A stretch of DNA of 32,589 bases from an uncultured Planctomycetaceae bacterium. GTDB lineage: Bacteria; Planctomycetota; Planctomycetia; Pirellulales; Pirellulaceae. The notes under the pieces are model-generated. The model did not search any database and was not told where the DNA came from. It was given only the letters and a program-made list of their open reading frames with translations. The first letter of the stretch is position 1; the number at the start of each line of letters is the position of its first letter. Below, one piece after another: positions 15,889 to 24,279 of the stretch. The stretch lies in contig CAIPEB010000511.1 of assembly GCA_903863885.1 (NCBI GenBank), forward strand, positions 1 through 32,589, in the 5' to 3' direction. A program made the translations under genes and the position numbers.

Positions 15889-16641
15889 TCAATTCGCTCT
15901 CGCGGTCGGGTTTGCCGGTTCCTGTTGAACTCTTCCGCCGGACTGGAGCCAACGCGCAATCAGCCAAACGAGCAGCGACCAGGCGAGTCCGGCCATCCAC
16001 CCGGCCAGCACATCGGTCGGGTAGTGCACGCCGAGGTAGACTCGGCTGACGCCCACGAGAACCGTCAGCAGGATGGCGACGAACAGGATATAGGCCTTCA
16101 GTCTTCGCTGAGTGACGCTGGCGGCCAGCAGGGATCCGAGGGTGAGGTAAACGACGGCGGAGAGCATGGAGTGTCCGCTGGGAAAACTGCTGGTGTAGAC
16201 GTAAGACAGGTGCGGCACGATTTCAGGACGCGGCCGGTTGAACCACTCCTTCAGCAGACTCGACAGCACGAGTCCTCCTCCGGTCGAGGCGAGCAAGAGC
16301 CACACCATGGCTCGTTTGCCGTTGAGATACAGGAAGCCGGCTGCGACGAGAGTAAAGAAGGTCAGCCCCGCCACGCCGCCAAAGGCCGTGGCATCGCGTC
16401 CGATTTCGTGGAGCCAGGCGGGGCCGATCGGTGTGGCCGGATCATCGGACCGCCGCATCGCGCGCACGGCCCAGGTGTCAAAGGCCTCGGTATCTCCTTC
16501 GAGCACGTGATCGGCGGTGAAGATAAAGCCCCAGACTCCGGCAGTGACGAGAAACAAGCTCAGCAGGACCACGGGTTCCCGTTCGCAGATCCAACTCCAT
16601 ATCTGCCGGATCCGGGTGGATAGTCGGCCCACGGTATTCAT
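15889..16641 (-). CDS. PAP2 family membrane phosphatase
   Basis: The 250-residue product is a type 2 phosphatidic acid phosphatase with about six hydrophobic segments. All three active-site motifs are present: KEWFNRPRP (131-139), PSGH (154-157) and SRVYLGVHYPTD (199-210), with His157 as the general acid and His206 as the nucleophile charged by Asp210. Such enzymes dephosphorylate lipid phosphates or undecaprenyl pyrophosphate at the outer face of the membrane; the exact substrate is open. I prefer the ATG at 16641, which follows GGAGGGAG by about 11 nt. A GTG at 16728 in the same frame would add 29 residues but has no ribosome binding site. It lies about 145 bp downstream of the TIM-barrel gene on the same strand. 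Confidence 0.9.
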   Translation of the reverse strand: MNTVGRLSTRIRQIWSWICEREPVVLLSLFLVTAGVWGFIFTADHVLEGDTEAFDTWAVRAMRRSDDPATPIGPAWLHEIGRDATAFGGVAGLTFFTLVAAGFLYLNGKRAMVWLLLASTGGGLVLSSLLKEWFNRPRPEIVPHLSYVYTSSFPSGHSMLSAVVYLTLGSLLAASVTQRRLKAYILFVAILLTVLVGVSRVYLGVHYPTDVLAGWMAGLAWSLLVWLIARWLQSGGRVQQEPANPTARAN

Positions 16642-16785
16642 GCCGGGGAAATCTCCCTCCGGTCGGCCGAGCCATTTCTCATCGCGTTCGATTCGGCTCC
16701 GTTCCGTCGGCAATTGCGATCGGGGCACGGGGCCGATGACGCCGGCCGATGTGTTTGTCGTTCGTTTGGCTGCCGGCTGCCTCGC

Positions 16786-17670
16786 TTACCAGCGGTCGCA
16801 CTGGCGCAGCACTTCCAGAATCTCTTCCGTCGGCTTTGTCTTGCCGAATTCGCACGACACGATGTCGCGGTAACCTGTTTCGTAAATGGCCTTGAACACG
16901 TTCCGATAGTTGATTTCGCCCGTTCCCGGTTCGTGCCGGCCCGGGTTGTCCGCGAAGTGGAAATGTCCGATTTCCTTGATGTACTTCCTGATGTTGTTGA
17001 TCAGATTGCCTTCGCTGATCTGCTGGTGATAGATGTCGAACAGGAACTTCACGTTGGGCTGCTCGGTGCGTTTCACCAATTCGGAACCGTCCGCGGAGTG
17101 GATGAGAAAATAGCCCGGGTGATCGACCAGCACATTCAGGAGTTCCCAGACCATCACGATGCCGGCGTCCTGCAGCATCGGGCCTACCAGTTTCCCCGCC
17201 TTGACGAGCGAGTCCATCTGAGCTTCCTTGCTGACGCCCTGGCGCGCCGCGCCGGACAGTGCCAGGATGATCTTGGAGCCAAGTGCTTTTGCATTGGCGA
17301 TCGTGGATTTAACTCCTTCCACAAAGCGGGCGTGATTGGCCGGATCGTTTGGCCCCCATTCGCCGATGGTGCCCAGGCTCGAACCGCCGCCAACGGCGCC
17401 GCATGAAATGCCCAGCTCTTCGCACCGCTTTTTCACGGCCTCCTTGTCGTCCCATGAACCGCAACCGAGATCCTCGAACGCGGGAAAGCCCGCCGCGGCG
17501 ATCTTCTCGATCTTCTGAACGTGGGAGCCCTCGAACCAGTTCGGCGAGACCGCAATGCGAGTGCGGAGTTTCGTTTTCGGGGCGTCGCCCGCTTCGCCGC
17601 CGTGCAGCATTCCCGTCGAAGCACAAGCGGCCGCAGTCAGGCCGGTCTGCAGGAAAAATCGCCGGTCCAT
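16786..17670 (-). CDS. Tat-exported sugar phosphate isomerase/epimerase, hydroxypyruvate isomerase-like
   Basis: The 294-residue product starts MDRRFFLQTG, a twin-arginine signal with a short hydrophobic stretch to about residue 20. The rest is an AP endonuclease 2-like TIM barrel resembling hydroxypyruvate isomerase. Likely metal and catalytic residues are Glu176 (VWELLN), Asp212 and His215 (FDIYHQQ), His238 (HFHFAD) and Glu274 (CEFG). The stretch ADNPGRHEPGTGEINY (240-255) is a hallmark of the Hyi group. Export makes a housekeeping role in glyoxylate metabolism unlikely; planctomycetes carry many secreted members of unknown substrate. The start at 17670 follows GGGAG by 8 nt; the frame extends to 17685 without better support. 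Confidence 0.88.
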   Translation of the reverse strand: MDRRFFLQTGLTAAACASTGMLHGGEAGDAPKTKLRTRIAVSPNWFEGSHVQKIEKIAAAGFPAFEDLGCGSWDDKEAVKKRCEELGISCGAVGGGSSLGTIGEWGPNDPANHARFVEGVKSTIANAKALGSKIILALSGAARQGVSKEAQMDSLVKAGKLVGPMLQDAGIVMVWELLNVLVDHPGYFLIHSADGSELVKRTEQPNVKFLFDIYHQQISEGNLINNIRKYIKEIGHFHFADNPGRHEPGTGEINYRNVFKAIYETGYRDIVSCEFGKTKPTEEILEVLRQCDRW

Positions 17671-17707
17671 TTGCCTATCTCCCAATTCGAGGTCAGGGGC
17701 ATGAAGC

Positions 17708-17728
17708 AGATCTCTCGATCTGAGATCT
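17708..17728. promoter_or_regulatory. AGATCTC inverted repeat upstream of TIM-barrel gene
   Basis: AGATCTC (17708-17714) and GAGATCT (17722-17728) flank a 7-base spacer. The repeat lies 38-58 bp before the ATG at 17670, the distance expected for an operator or a leader hairpin. Its role is inferred from position only. Confidence 0.4.
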
Positions 17729-17747
17729 TAATCGAGGAATGCTGGCA

Positions 17748-17803
17748 CGTCACGTGTCCGGGGCGACCGGCATTCGAAACGAATTCGGCCGGACAACGTG
17801 ACG
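17748..17803 (-). terminator. Long imperfect hairpin, possible terminator or structured RNA
   Basis: CGTCACGTGTCCGG (17748-17761) pairs with CCGGACAACGTGACG (17789-17803) with one bulged base. Inside, CCGGCATTCG can pair imperfectly with CGAATTCGG around an AAA loop. The structure lies about 150 nt past the stop of the small secreted protein gene. It lacks an obvious U-run on the minus-strand side, so an intrinsic terminator is only one reading; a repeat element or RNA leader are others. Confidence 0.45.
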
Positions 17804-17953
17804 CAACCGCCATCGTCTCCGGCCGAAACTGGACAGAAAATACTCTCAGCCGCAATGAAACCGGATCGCAGTGTGTTTTTCGCGGCCGGGTCGACCCGAA
17901 CCGTCGCACGAGGCTTCACTGCGAAACGCTTCGCGGCGATCGGCACGCGCACG

Positions 17954-18586
17954 TCATTCCACGTACGCAGCGCGAAAGCTGGCGGAGTACTTGCCGAATA
18001 CCGTTACCTTGACGGTTCCTTCGTACGTGCCGGAGTCGGCGTCTTCGATCTCGATCTTCACCGGCGGCGAATTCACTTCGTCTTCCGACGAAAACTTGGC
18101 ATCGACAACCGGCTTGTCGCCGCACCCGTAAGCCTGAAGGCGATAATCGTCATCGGACAATTTCTTGGCGGTCAGCGGCAGTACATGCACCTTGCGCTCC
18201 TCGCCGTTGTTGTCCGAAACCTTCAGGGTGAACAACTGGTCGGCCTGGATTCGCTTGCCGTCGAGAATCGGCACGACCTTGTAGGAGAACAGGTAGGCGA
18301 AGGGAACGCCTTTCTCCGCCTTGAGGTTCACGCTGGACTCTTCGCCCTTCTTGATGTCCTTTTGCGGGACAACGATGATGCCCAGCATGTCCTTCACATG
18401 GACGCCATTGGCCTGAGTGGCGTCGGCCTGGATCTTCAGCTTGAGGCCGTCGATCTTTCCGGCCTCTTCGGCCAATTTCTCCGCGAACAGGCGGACCTTG
18501 TCCGACGGAATGGACTCGAGTTCCTGAGCACGCACGAGCGTAGCTACGCTGGCAACCAGAATCATCGATGCAAAGATTCTTCTCAC
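17954..18586 (-). CDS. Small secreted protein of unknown function
   Basis: I do not recognise this 210-residue protein. It has a signal peptide (about 1-20, MRRIFASMILVASVATLVRA). The mature part is rich in charged residues and beta-prone stretches, with a motif VPFAYLFSYKVVPILDG in the middle and a C-terminal segment (about 170-210) resembling a beta-sandwich edge. The start is GTG at 18586, preceded by GGGGTG about 5 nt upstream. It lies 130 bp downstream of the DAC-like gene on the same strand, so it may belong to the same transcript. Its presence next to signalling genes does not by itself suggest a role. Confidence 0.7.
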   Translation of the reverse strand: MRRIFASMILVASVATLVRAQELESIPSDKVRLFAEKLAEEAGKIDGLKLKIQADATQANGVHVKDMLGIIVVPQKDIKKGEESSVNLKAEKGVPFAYLFSYKVVPILDGKRIQADQLFTLKVSDNNGEERKVHVLPLTAKKLSDDDYRLQAYGCGDKPVVDAKFSSEDEVNSPPVKIEIEDADSGTYEGTVKVTVFGKYSASFRAAYVE

Positions 18587-18716
18587 AATTCACCCCATGA
18601 AACACAAAGAATCGGAAACGGTTACAAATCGATTTGAATCGGCGAAAGCCGTTGGGAAGCCGGGTTTTGATCTCCCTGGTCCCCGACTGCGATCAAATCC
18701 TAAGCGGCAGTTCGGA

Positions 18717-20102
18717 CTAACGGAAGGGCCGCACGCCGAAACGCCGCAGGACGAGGGATTGCAGGGGATCCTCCGGCGAGAAGCCCTGGGCCGTCAGTGC
18801 CAGCGCCACGTCGATGTTCTCCCACAGGATCAGTTGGCCGTTGATCCGCATCATGGCCTGGATACCGCCGTCCCGCGAAATAGCAAAGCCGAGCGACCCC
18901 GGACACTGGTAACAGTAACGCATCATGGCCCGATGCCGAGTGCCGAAATGCGTGATTTCGACGCGGCGCAGTCGAGCCTGCGTCGCTTCCGCGTCGCCCG
19001 CGAGAAAGGCCTGATCCAGGTCGCTGTCGGTCCGCAATTCGACCCCGAAGCCGTGAGCGGTGAGGCTCTTGTCCAGCAGCACCACACCGTCAACGCAGGA
19101 CAGCGATGCGATGAATCGCAGCGAACCGAGCACTTCGTCCTTGCGGAGTTCCACCTCGTTGTGGAGTTTGCGCAAGTTCTGGATGTCCTCGTACAGTCCG
19201 GGCGGAATGTGGTTTTGCACAACGTGCATCAAGGTTGCCAGGCTCTGGTCCCGCAGCAGCGAAGCTCGTACCAGGGCGACTACCGCTCGGCTCAGCCGGT
19301 CGTAACGGATCCGGTAGTTCACATTCGAGTTGTCAAGCTCCGGTTTGGGTACCAGAACCAATCCGCCGCCGTGCCGGTACTGCTGGACATTCACGAGCAC
19401 TCTGGAGAGGGAATTGATCCAGCGCAGCAGGAGTTCGCGCTCGAGGAGCATCGGATGCGGTGAGCCGCATTCGGCACTCAGTTTTCCGTGATGCCTGTCG
19501 ACATGGTCCCGCATGTACTCGGCGATCTGGGCGTGGACCGGTCCGGACCAGAGCACGTCAAAATGTTGCTCGACGAGCACGTCCTGAAGGAGGTTTCCCA
19601 GCAGCGTCCCGTGCCGTGATACGCAGATGTTCCCGGGGCCCGCGACGGTCGCTTGAAACAGACCCGGCCGAAGCGATTCGGCACCCACCGCGGAAATGAT
19701 CCGATCGCCGTGGCGCAGTTCCTGATCGACAAGCCCCCAGACGAACAGTTGCCCTTCATCGTCGGCGTACACATTCATCGACGCGACTTCGGGATCGACG
19801 GCTCGGGCCAGTTTGGTGAGCGTGCGGATGTCGAGCGGCAGGGCGGCGCCGAACGGCACTCCCGACCAGCTGTTCGCGAGCGATTCGGGACCGGATCCGC
19901 CCCGCGGTTCGGAGGCCTCCACGAAATTGACCGTGAACAGGGGCTGCCAGCCTTCCTCCGTCCGCAGACTGGCGAAGTAGAGCATCTCGAAAAACTGCGC
20001 CAGAATCCCCTCGTCGATTGGCCGGCCGAGCACCGGCTCCAATTGCGCCCCGACGAGACGGGCCAGATCGAACGGATAGTTCGCTGTTTTGTCCGCTATC
20101 AT
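18717..20102 (-). CDS. DisA_N/DAC-like (possible DACNV-type) nucleotide cyclase or sensor protein
   Basis: The 461-residue product has no signal peptide or membrane segment. Its C-terminal part (about 325-425) resembles the DisA_N diadenylate cyclase domain. It has CVDGVVLLD (Asp338, Gly339) at the DGA motif, then HGFGVEL like the GAGVxL strand. The FGTRHRAMM segment (Thr388, Arg389, His390, Arg391) carries the ATP-binding RHR motif, followed by a strand ending ISRDGGIQAM. True DAC enzymes use DGA and RHR; here DGA reads DGV and the spacing between motifs is about 50 rather than 33 residues. The N-terminal 320 residues may hold a diverged related domain. Proteins of this kind have been called DACNV-type putative sensors. 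It could make c-di-AMP or a related nucleotide, or only bind one. The ATG at 20102 follows GGAGGT by 10 nt; a TTG at 20135 is the alternative. Confidence 0.68.
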   Translation of the reverse strand: MIADKTANYPFDLARLVGAQLEPVLGRPIDEGILAQFFEMLYFASLRTEEGWQPLFTVNFVEASEPRGGSGPESLANSWSGVPFGAALPLDIRTLTKLARAVDPEVASMNVYADDEGQLFVWGLVDQELRHGDRIISAVGAESLRPGLFQATVAGPGNICVSRHGTLLGNLLQDVLVEQHFDVLWSGPVHAQIAEYMRDHVDRHHGKLSAECGSPHPMLLERELLLRWINSLSRVLVNVQQYRHGGGLVLVPKPELDNSNVNYRIRYDRLSRAVVALVRASLLRDQSLATLMHVVQNHIPPGLYEDIQNLRKLHNEVELRKDEVLGSLRFIASLSCVDGVVLLDKSLTAHGFGVELRTDSDLDQAFLAGDAEATQARLRRVEITHFGTRHRAMMRYCYQCPGSLGFAISRDGGIQAMMRINGQLILWENIDVALALTAQGFSPEDPLQSLVLRRFGVRPFR

Positions 20103-20217
20103 GCTGCCAGGCACCTCCGTGCGGGAGCGGTTCAAGCATCCCTCGCCTGATTCTGATGGCTGTGCGATTTTCAGACAAGCCGCACTCGGACCCGATTAGG
20201 TCTTCCCGGGGCGAAGG

Positions 20218-23200
20218 TCATGGAAAACCTCGAGCCACGCGAAAGCCCACGTACTCCGATCGCTCGCCAGTTGCCTGCTTGGCGCGCGCAGCCGACCTGA
20301 GACGTTCGGGCCCGTCTCGAAAGCTGCCGCCTCGCACGCTCCGCGTGTCCACCTCCCGCGCGGGAGTCTCGTCGTCCGGGTCCATCATGGTCTGCAACGC
20401 ATCACGCGTTGGATAGGCAAGATACTCGTCATGGCACCATTCAGCAACATTTCCCAGCGTGTCGAACAGTCCGAATTCGTTAGGTTTTCGGCTTCCGGCC
20501 GGCTGTGCGCCGATAGATCGTTCGGCCGTTTCATCCGCGGCACTGCACGCGTAGTGCCAGAGTTGCTGCGGGTCTTTGCCAAAAAACCACTCCGTATCCG
20601 TTCCCGCGCGGCAGGCATATTCCCATTCGCCTTCGGTCGGCAGCCGATATCCCCGCAGGGCCAGGCAATTCGGCGCCGGCCGCATGCCCGGTCCGTAACG
20701 TCCTTCCGCATTGGGTAGGTAGCACCACTGATCCGGCGGAATGTCATCCAGTTCGCTCAGCCAGTTGCAGTAAGCCGCTGCTTCAAACCACGTAACGTAA
20801 TATTGAGGAGCATCGCTTCGCTCCTTTTTGTCCGGAGCTTCCCGGTGGTCCACCGGCGGACGCGAAGCGAGAAAAGACCGGAACTGGTCCTGAGTGGTTT
20901 CCTTGTTTGCCAGGCAGAAACCGTGAATCCATCGCGTGTGAGCCTTCTCGTCGCCTCGTCCCGGCAAGGTCGACGACGGGGAGCCCATTACGTACTCGGT
21001 CGGTCCCGGGATGACGATCATCGTGTGACCGCGCTGGTTTACGAACCACTTCCGGCTTCCGTCATATCGCTGGTTCACCGACTGGCTGTCGGCGCGCGCC
21101 AGTTGTTCCGCGTGTCCGAATCGGCGGAGCGTCCATTCGGCTGCGGACCGTGTGCCGGGGTCAGGGTCCTTCTGGTAAAGACTCAGAAGTCTCTGAATCA
21201 TCGGAAGCGACGGGTCGCCGTATCGCAATTCCGTGCGAGCCGTGAGGCGGTCTTTTTCCCCGCCGGCCAGTTCTCCCGCTGCGAGCACCAGTGCGCGGCG
21301 CACCGAGACGTCCTCCTGGGGCGCCAGGCGTTCGATCAGGTCCTCGGGCGTCACCACCAGAGCGCTCAATCCGTGAATTACGCGGGTGCGCAGTGTCGGG
21401 TCGGCTGAGCTGCGCAGCAGCGGCCACACGCTCTTTTCCTGGCCGAGTGCGAGCCAGGCGACGGCACTGCGGGCGCGGAGGTTCATCGAAAGAGAACGTG
21501 CGAACCCCGTCAATTCGACCCCGTTCCAAAGAACAGCCATGAAAATCAAGAGCAGAGCCCCGGCGGCCAGCAGATGCCGGCGCGCCGCAGCCCGCATCAT
21601 GCTGCGCTGAGCGACGGACCATTGCGTCGACCGGGTAAACAGGCGGATTGTCAGCCACTCCCAGGGGGACGGCAAGTGCCTTGCTTCGGGATGCGCCTGC
21701 CAGATCATGGAACGCTCGGCCAGTCGCAACTCGAGGCGCCCGCTGCGGGTCAGTCGCTGCTTTCGCGCCAGCCACTCGCGCAGGGACGGAACCAGGAAAT
21801 CGTGCGTCAGTTGGTAGTATCGAACTCCGCCCGAGGCCGGCGCTACTTCCGTGCCGATCGCCTCCGGATCCGTTGGCGTCAGCAGGCGCGTTTCTCCGTC
21901 GAGAATGCGCATGAGTTCCTTGAAGGTGGCAGGCTGCTGACCGTAACCCGAAATGTCCAGCAAATCGGCGTACGACCTGACTTTTCCCCGGATCTCGCTT
22001 CCCGGTTCGGGAAGCAGCGATTCAAGCACTGCCTGGGCTGCCCGCTGGTGCGCGCGGTAACGTGGCGGAGCGGCGCGCGTGCAGAACGTCTCGTCGAGGA
22101 AAGTCACGCCCACGCCGGCGATTCCCCCGATCTCGCGCAGCGTTACCGGCGTCCATGGGCGCCCTTTCACCATTTCCGCAAACAACGCGAGCCGCGCAGG
22201 AACCACGCGTTCCTCCTGCGAAAGTCCGGCGATCGCCTGCTCCAGGAACTGGGCCTGTGCCTGCGGCATCGCGGATGCATCGGCCGGCAGCTGGCCGTAA
22301 GCACGCCCGAATTCGGCGAGCACTTTGTGCGCGTGGGTCGTGTCGAACAGGTCGACGAGCCCCGTATTCGTCCCCTGGACGAGCTCCAACTCCAGTTCCC
22401 GCATGAATCGGCTCAGGGCGAGCCAGAAGTCGTCGCGAATCAGCACGAGGCATTGCAGCCGCACTCCGTCGCACTGGCGCAACGCCTCGATGAGCACGCG
22501 GCGGTCGGCCTCTCCGCGCCCGTGAAGCCACTGCTCGAATTGATCAACCACGACGAGCACTTTGTGGCCCTGGGGCGGCCCCGCGCCTCGTCGCACGGCG
22601 GCCAGCCGATCGTGCAGACTCGACAGGGGTTCCAATTCGGGAAAATGCCGCACAAGACGCCGCGCCAGCCGCGACTCGGTGTCGTCGGCGGATGCCTCGA
22701 AGTACAGCTTGAAAATCGATGCATCGAGCCTGGGCAGCAGCCCCGCGCGGACCAGCGACGATTTCCCGCAGCCCGACGGACCATACAAGACGCCAACCGG
22801 GCAAGCCTCGCCCGGATCCCTGCTTTCCAGCCGATACTTCCATCCGCGGATCGCCTCGGGAAGTCCCTCGCGATCGCGAGGGCCGGGGATCAATTCCATG
22901 AAGTAGTCGGCGTCGTTGCTGTCGAAAGGTCGAAGGCCTTTCGGAACCACCTTCAATCGCCGGGACGGAACCTCTGTGCCGGCAGTTCCACCCGGGATGT
23001 CGATCGACGACATCTTCGATCGTTCGTGCGATGTGCCCAGGAAACACTGCAGGTCGTCGATCATCTCGTCCGCCTGGGAATAACGGTCGGATGCTCGTTT
23101 GGATATCGCCTTCAGGCAGATGCGTTCGAGTTCCTCAGGCAGTGCCGGGTCTCGCTGCCGAAGCGAAATCGGTTCGCGCCAGATGATCTGCTGGAGCAGT

Positions 23201-24225
23201 TCCTCGTAGTCGTCCGAATGAAACGGTCGCTGGCCGGCAAGCAGCTCATAGAGCACAACGCCCAGACTGAATACATCCGACCTGCGGTCAACGCGATGCG
23301 ATTCGCCGCGCGCCTGTTCCGGACTCATGTATGCGGGAGTGCCCGCGTAGCTGCGTCCTTCGCCAGGGTCTGTTTCCCTGCGGGCGAGGCCAAAGTCGGT
23401 AACGAATACGTTGCCGGCTTCGTCCAGCAGGATATTCGCAGGTTTGATGTCGCGGTGCACCACGCCGTGGTCGTGGGCGTATTGCAGCGCCCTTGCCACG
23501 GCGATGATGATTCGCACCGCTTCAGACGGCGCAACCCGGTAGGAGCGGATGTGCGACGACAGATCCCTGCCGCGTATCAGCTTGGATATGACGTAACACA
23601 AGCCCGCAGGCGTGCGACCCACGTCGAATACAGGCACGATATTGGCATGGTCCAGACCGCCGGCCAGACGGGCTTCAGCCAGAAAGGCCGTCGCTTCATG
23701 CGAGTTGCGCACGCGGTCCGCGTGCGGCAGCTTGATCGCGACGTGACGGTCCAGCTCCTCGTCGAGTGCAAGCAATACGCGTCCGAACGAACCTTCTCCG
23801 ACCACTTTCTCGACGCGATATCGTCCGATCGAACGGGGCACTTCGTCCCGACCGAATCCCGAAGCAGTCCCCGGATCCGGATCGCACGTCGCAACGGACC
23901 CGACAGCCGCACCGAGTTCGGCTGGGGAATCGGGGGGCTCCATGGGGCTCGCTTGACCTTCCGAGTCCGCCCGGTCGTCGTCCCGGATCCGCCGAAGCGC
24001 ACGAGCAAATCGCGTCGAGTCCACGTGGTCAAGCACCGCCGCGATCTGCCGCAGTTTCTTCAGTTCTTCGGCCAGTTCCGGCATCCACTCCGCATACTGA
24101 CGCTCGATATCCGTGTCGGTCAGGCTTTCTCCCTGGCTGCGCCGGCGCTCCAGCTCAATCGCCATTTGCCGCACGCCGGCCCGGCCCTGTTTCAACTGCT
24201 CGTCGCTGGCCGAACTGGCTTGCAT
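20218..24225 (-). CDS. Ser/Thr protein kinase - STAND-like NTPase - SUMF1-like fusion protein
   Basis: This single 1335-residue chain carries several modules. Residues 135-400 are a Hanks-type kinase: GEGSFG (143-148), VAIK with Lys165, HRDIKPAN (257-264, Asp259), DFG (277-279) and SPE (301-303), all intact. Residues about 435-820 are a STAND-like P-loop NTPase with GPSGCGKSS (482-490) and VVVDQFEQ (558-565, Asp561), similar to the nSTAND1 group. A membrane segment (about 885-900) is followed by HEAT-like helices (about 920-1040). Residues about 1060-1335 are an FGE-sulfatase/SUMF1 fold with RLPTEGEWEYACRAG, GNVAEWC and VRGGSF. The two catalytic cysteines of true FGE, expected just after RGGS, are absent, so it is probably a binding domain. 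It begins 54 bp after the ECF sigma factor stops, so the two are probably cotranscribed. No clear ribosome binding site is seen. Confidence 0.9.
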   Translation of the reverse strand: MQASSASDEQLKQGRAGVRQMAIELERRRSQGESLTDTDIERQYAEWMPELAEELKKLRQIAAVLDHVDSTRFARALRRIRDDDRADSEGQASPMEPPDSPAELGAAVGSVATCDPDPGTASGFGRDEVPRSIGRYRVEKVVGEGSFGRVLLALDEELDRHVAIKLPHADRVRNSHEATAFLAEARLAGGLDHANIVPVFDVGRTPAGLCYVISKLIRGRDLSSHIRSYRVAPSEAVRIIIAVARALQYAHDHGVVHRDIKPANILLDEAGNVFVTDFGLARRETDPGEGRSYAGTPAYMSPEQARGESHRVDRRSDVFSLGVVLYELLAGQRPFHSDDYEELLQQIIWREPISLRQRDPALPEELERICLKAISKRASDRYSQADEMIDDLQCFLGTSHERSKMSSIDIPGGTAGTEVPSRRLKVVPKGLRPFDSNDADYFMELIPGPRDREGLPEAIRGWKYRLESRDPGEACPVGVLYGPSGCGKSSLVRAGLLPRLDASIFKLYFEASADDTESRLARRLVRHFPELEPLSSLHDRLAAVRRGAGPPQGHKVLVVVDQFEQWLHGRGEADRRVLIEALRQCDGVRLQCLVLIRDDFWLALSRFMRELELELVQGTNTGLVDLFDTTHAHKVLAEFGRAYGQLPADASAMPQAQAQFLEQAIAGLSQEERVVPARLALFAEMVKGRPWTPVTLREIGGIAGVGVTFLDETFCTRAAPPRYRAHQRAAQAVLESLLPEPGSEIRGKVRSYADLLDISGYGQQPATFKELMRILDGETRLLTPTDPEAIGTEVAPASGGVRYYQLTHDFLVPSLREWLARKQRLTRSGRLELRLAERSMIWQAHPEARHLPSPWEWLTIRLFTRSTQWSVAQRSMMRAAARRHLLAAGALLLIFMAVLWNGVELTGFARSLSMNLRARSAVAWLALGQEKSVWPLLRSSADPTLRTRVIHGLSALVVTPEDLIERLAPQEDVSVRRALVLAAGELAGGEKDRLTARTELRYGDPSLPMIQRLLSLYQKDPDPGTRSAAEWTLRRFGHAEQLARADSQSVNQRYDGSRKWFVNQRGHTMIVIPGPTEYVMGSPSSTLPGRGDEKAHTRWIHGFCLANKETTQDQFRSFLASRPPVDHREAPDKKERSDAPQYYVTWFEAAAYCNWLSELDDIPPDQWCYLPNAEGRYGPGMRPAPNCLALRGYRLPTEGEWEYACRAGTDTEWFFGKDPQQLWHYACSAADETAERSIGAQPAGSRKPNEFGLFDTLGNVAEWCHDEYLAYPTRDALQTMMDPDDETPAREVDTRSVRGGSFRDGPERLRSAARAKQATGERSEYVGFRVARGFP

Positions 24226-24279
24226 GGCACGCTGCGATGGACCGAGAGAATTGACGAATCCAAAGACCGCCGGTGAGGT

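Larger units (their letters stand above)
17671..17953. other. Intergenic region with two inverted repeats
   Basis: This gap separates the small secreted protein gene from the TIM-barrel gene, both on the minus strand. No gene is supported. It contains a long imperfect hairpin (17748-17803) and a perfect 7-bp inverted repeat (17708-17728), each described separately. Confidence 0.6.

Noticed and set aside
20218-21060. Annotation as an active formylglycine-generating enzyme
   Set aside because: The fold is recognisable, but the catalytic cysteines expected after the GGS motif are missing.
21574-24276. A 900-residue open frame on the plus strand opposite the kinase gene
   Set aside because: It is the antisense shadow of the 1335-residue kinase fusion, has no recognisable domain, and arises because GC-rich codon bias removes stops on the other strand.
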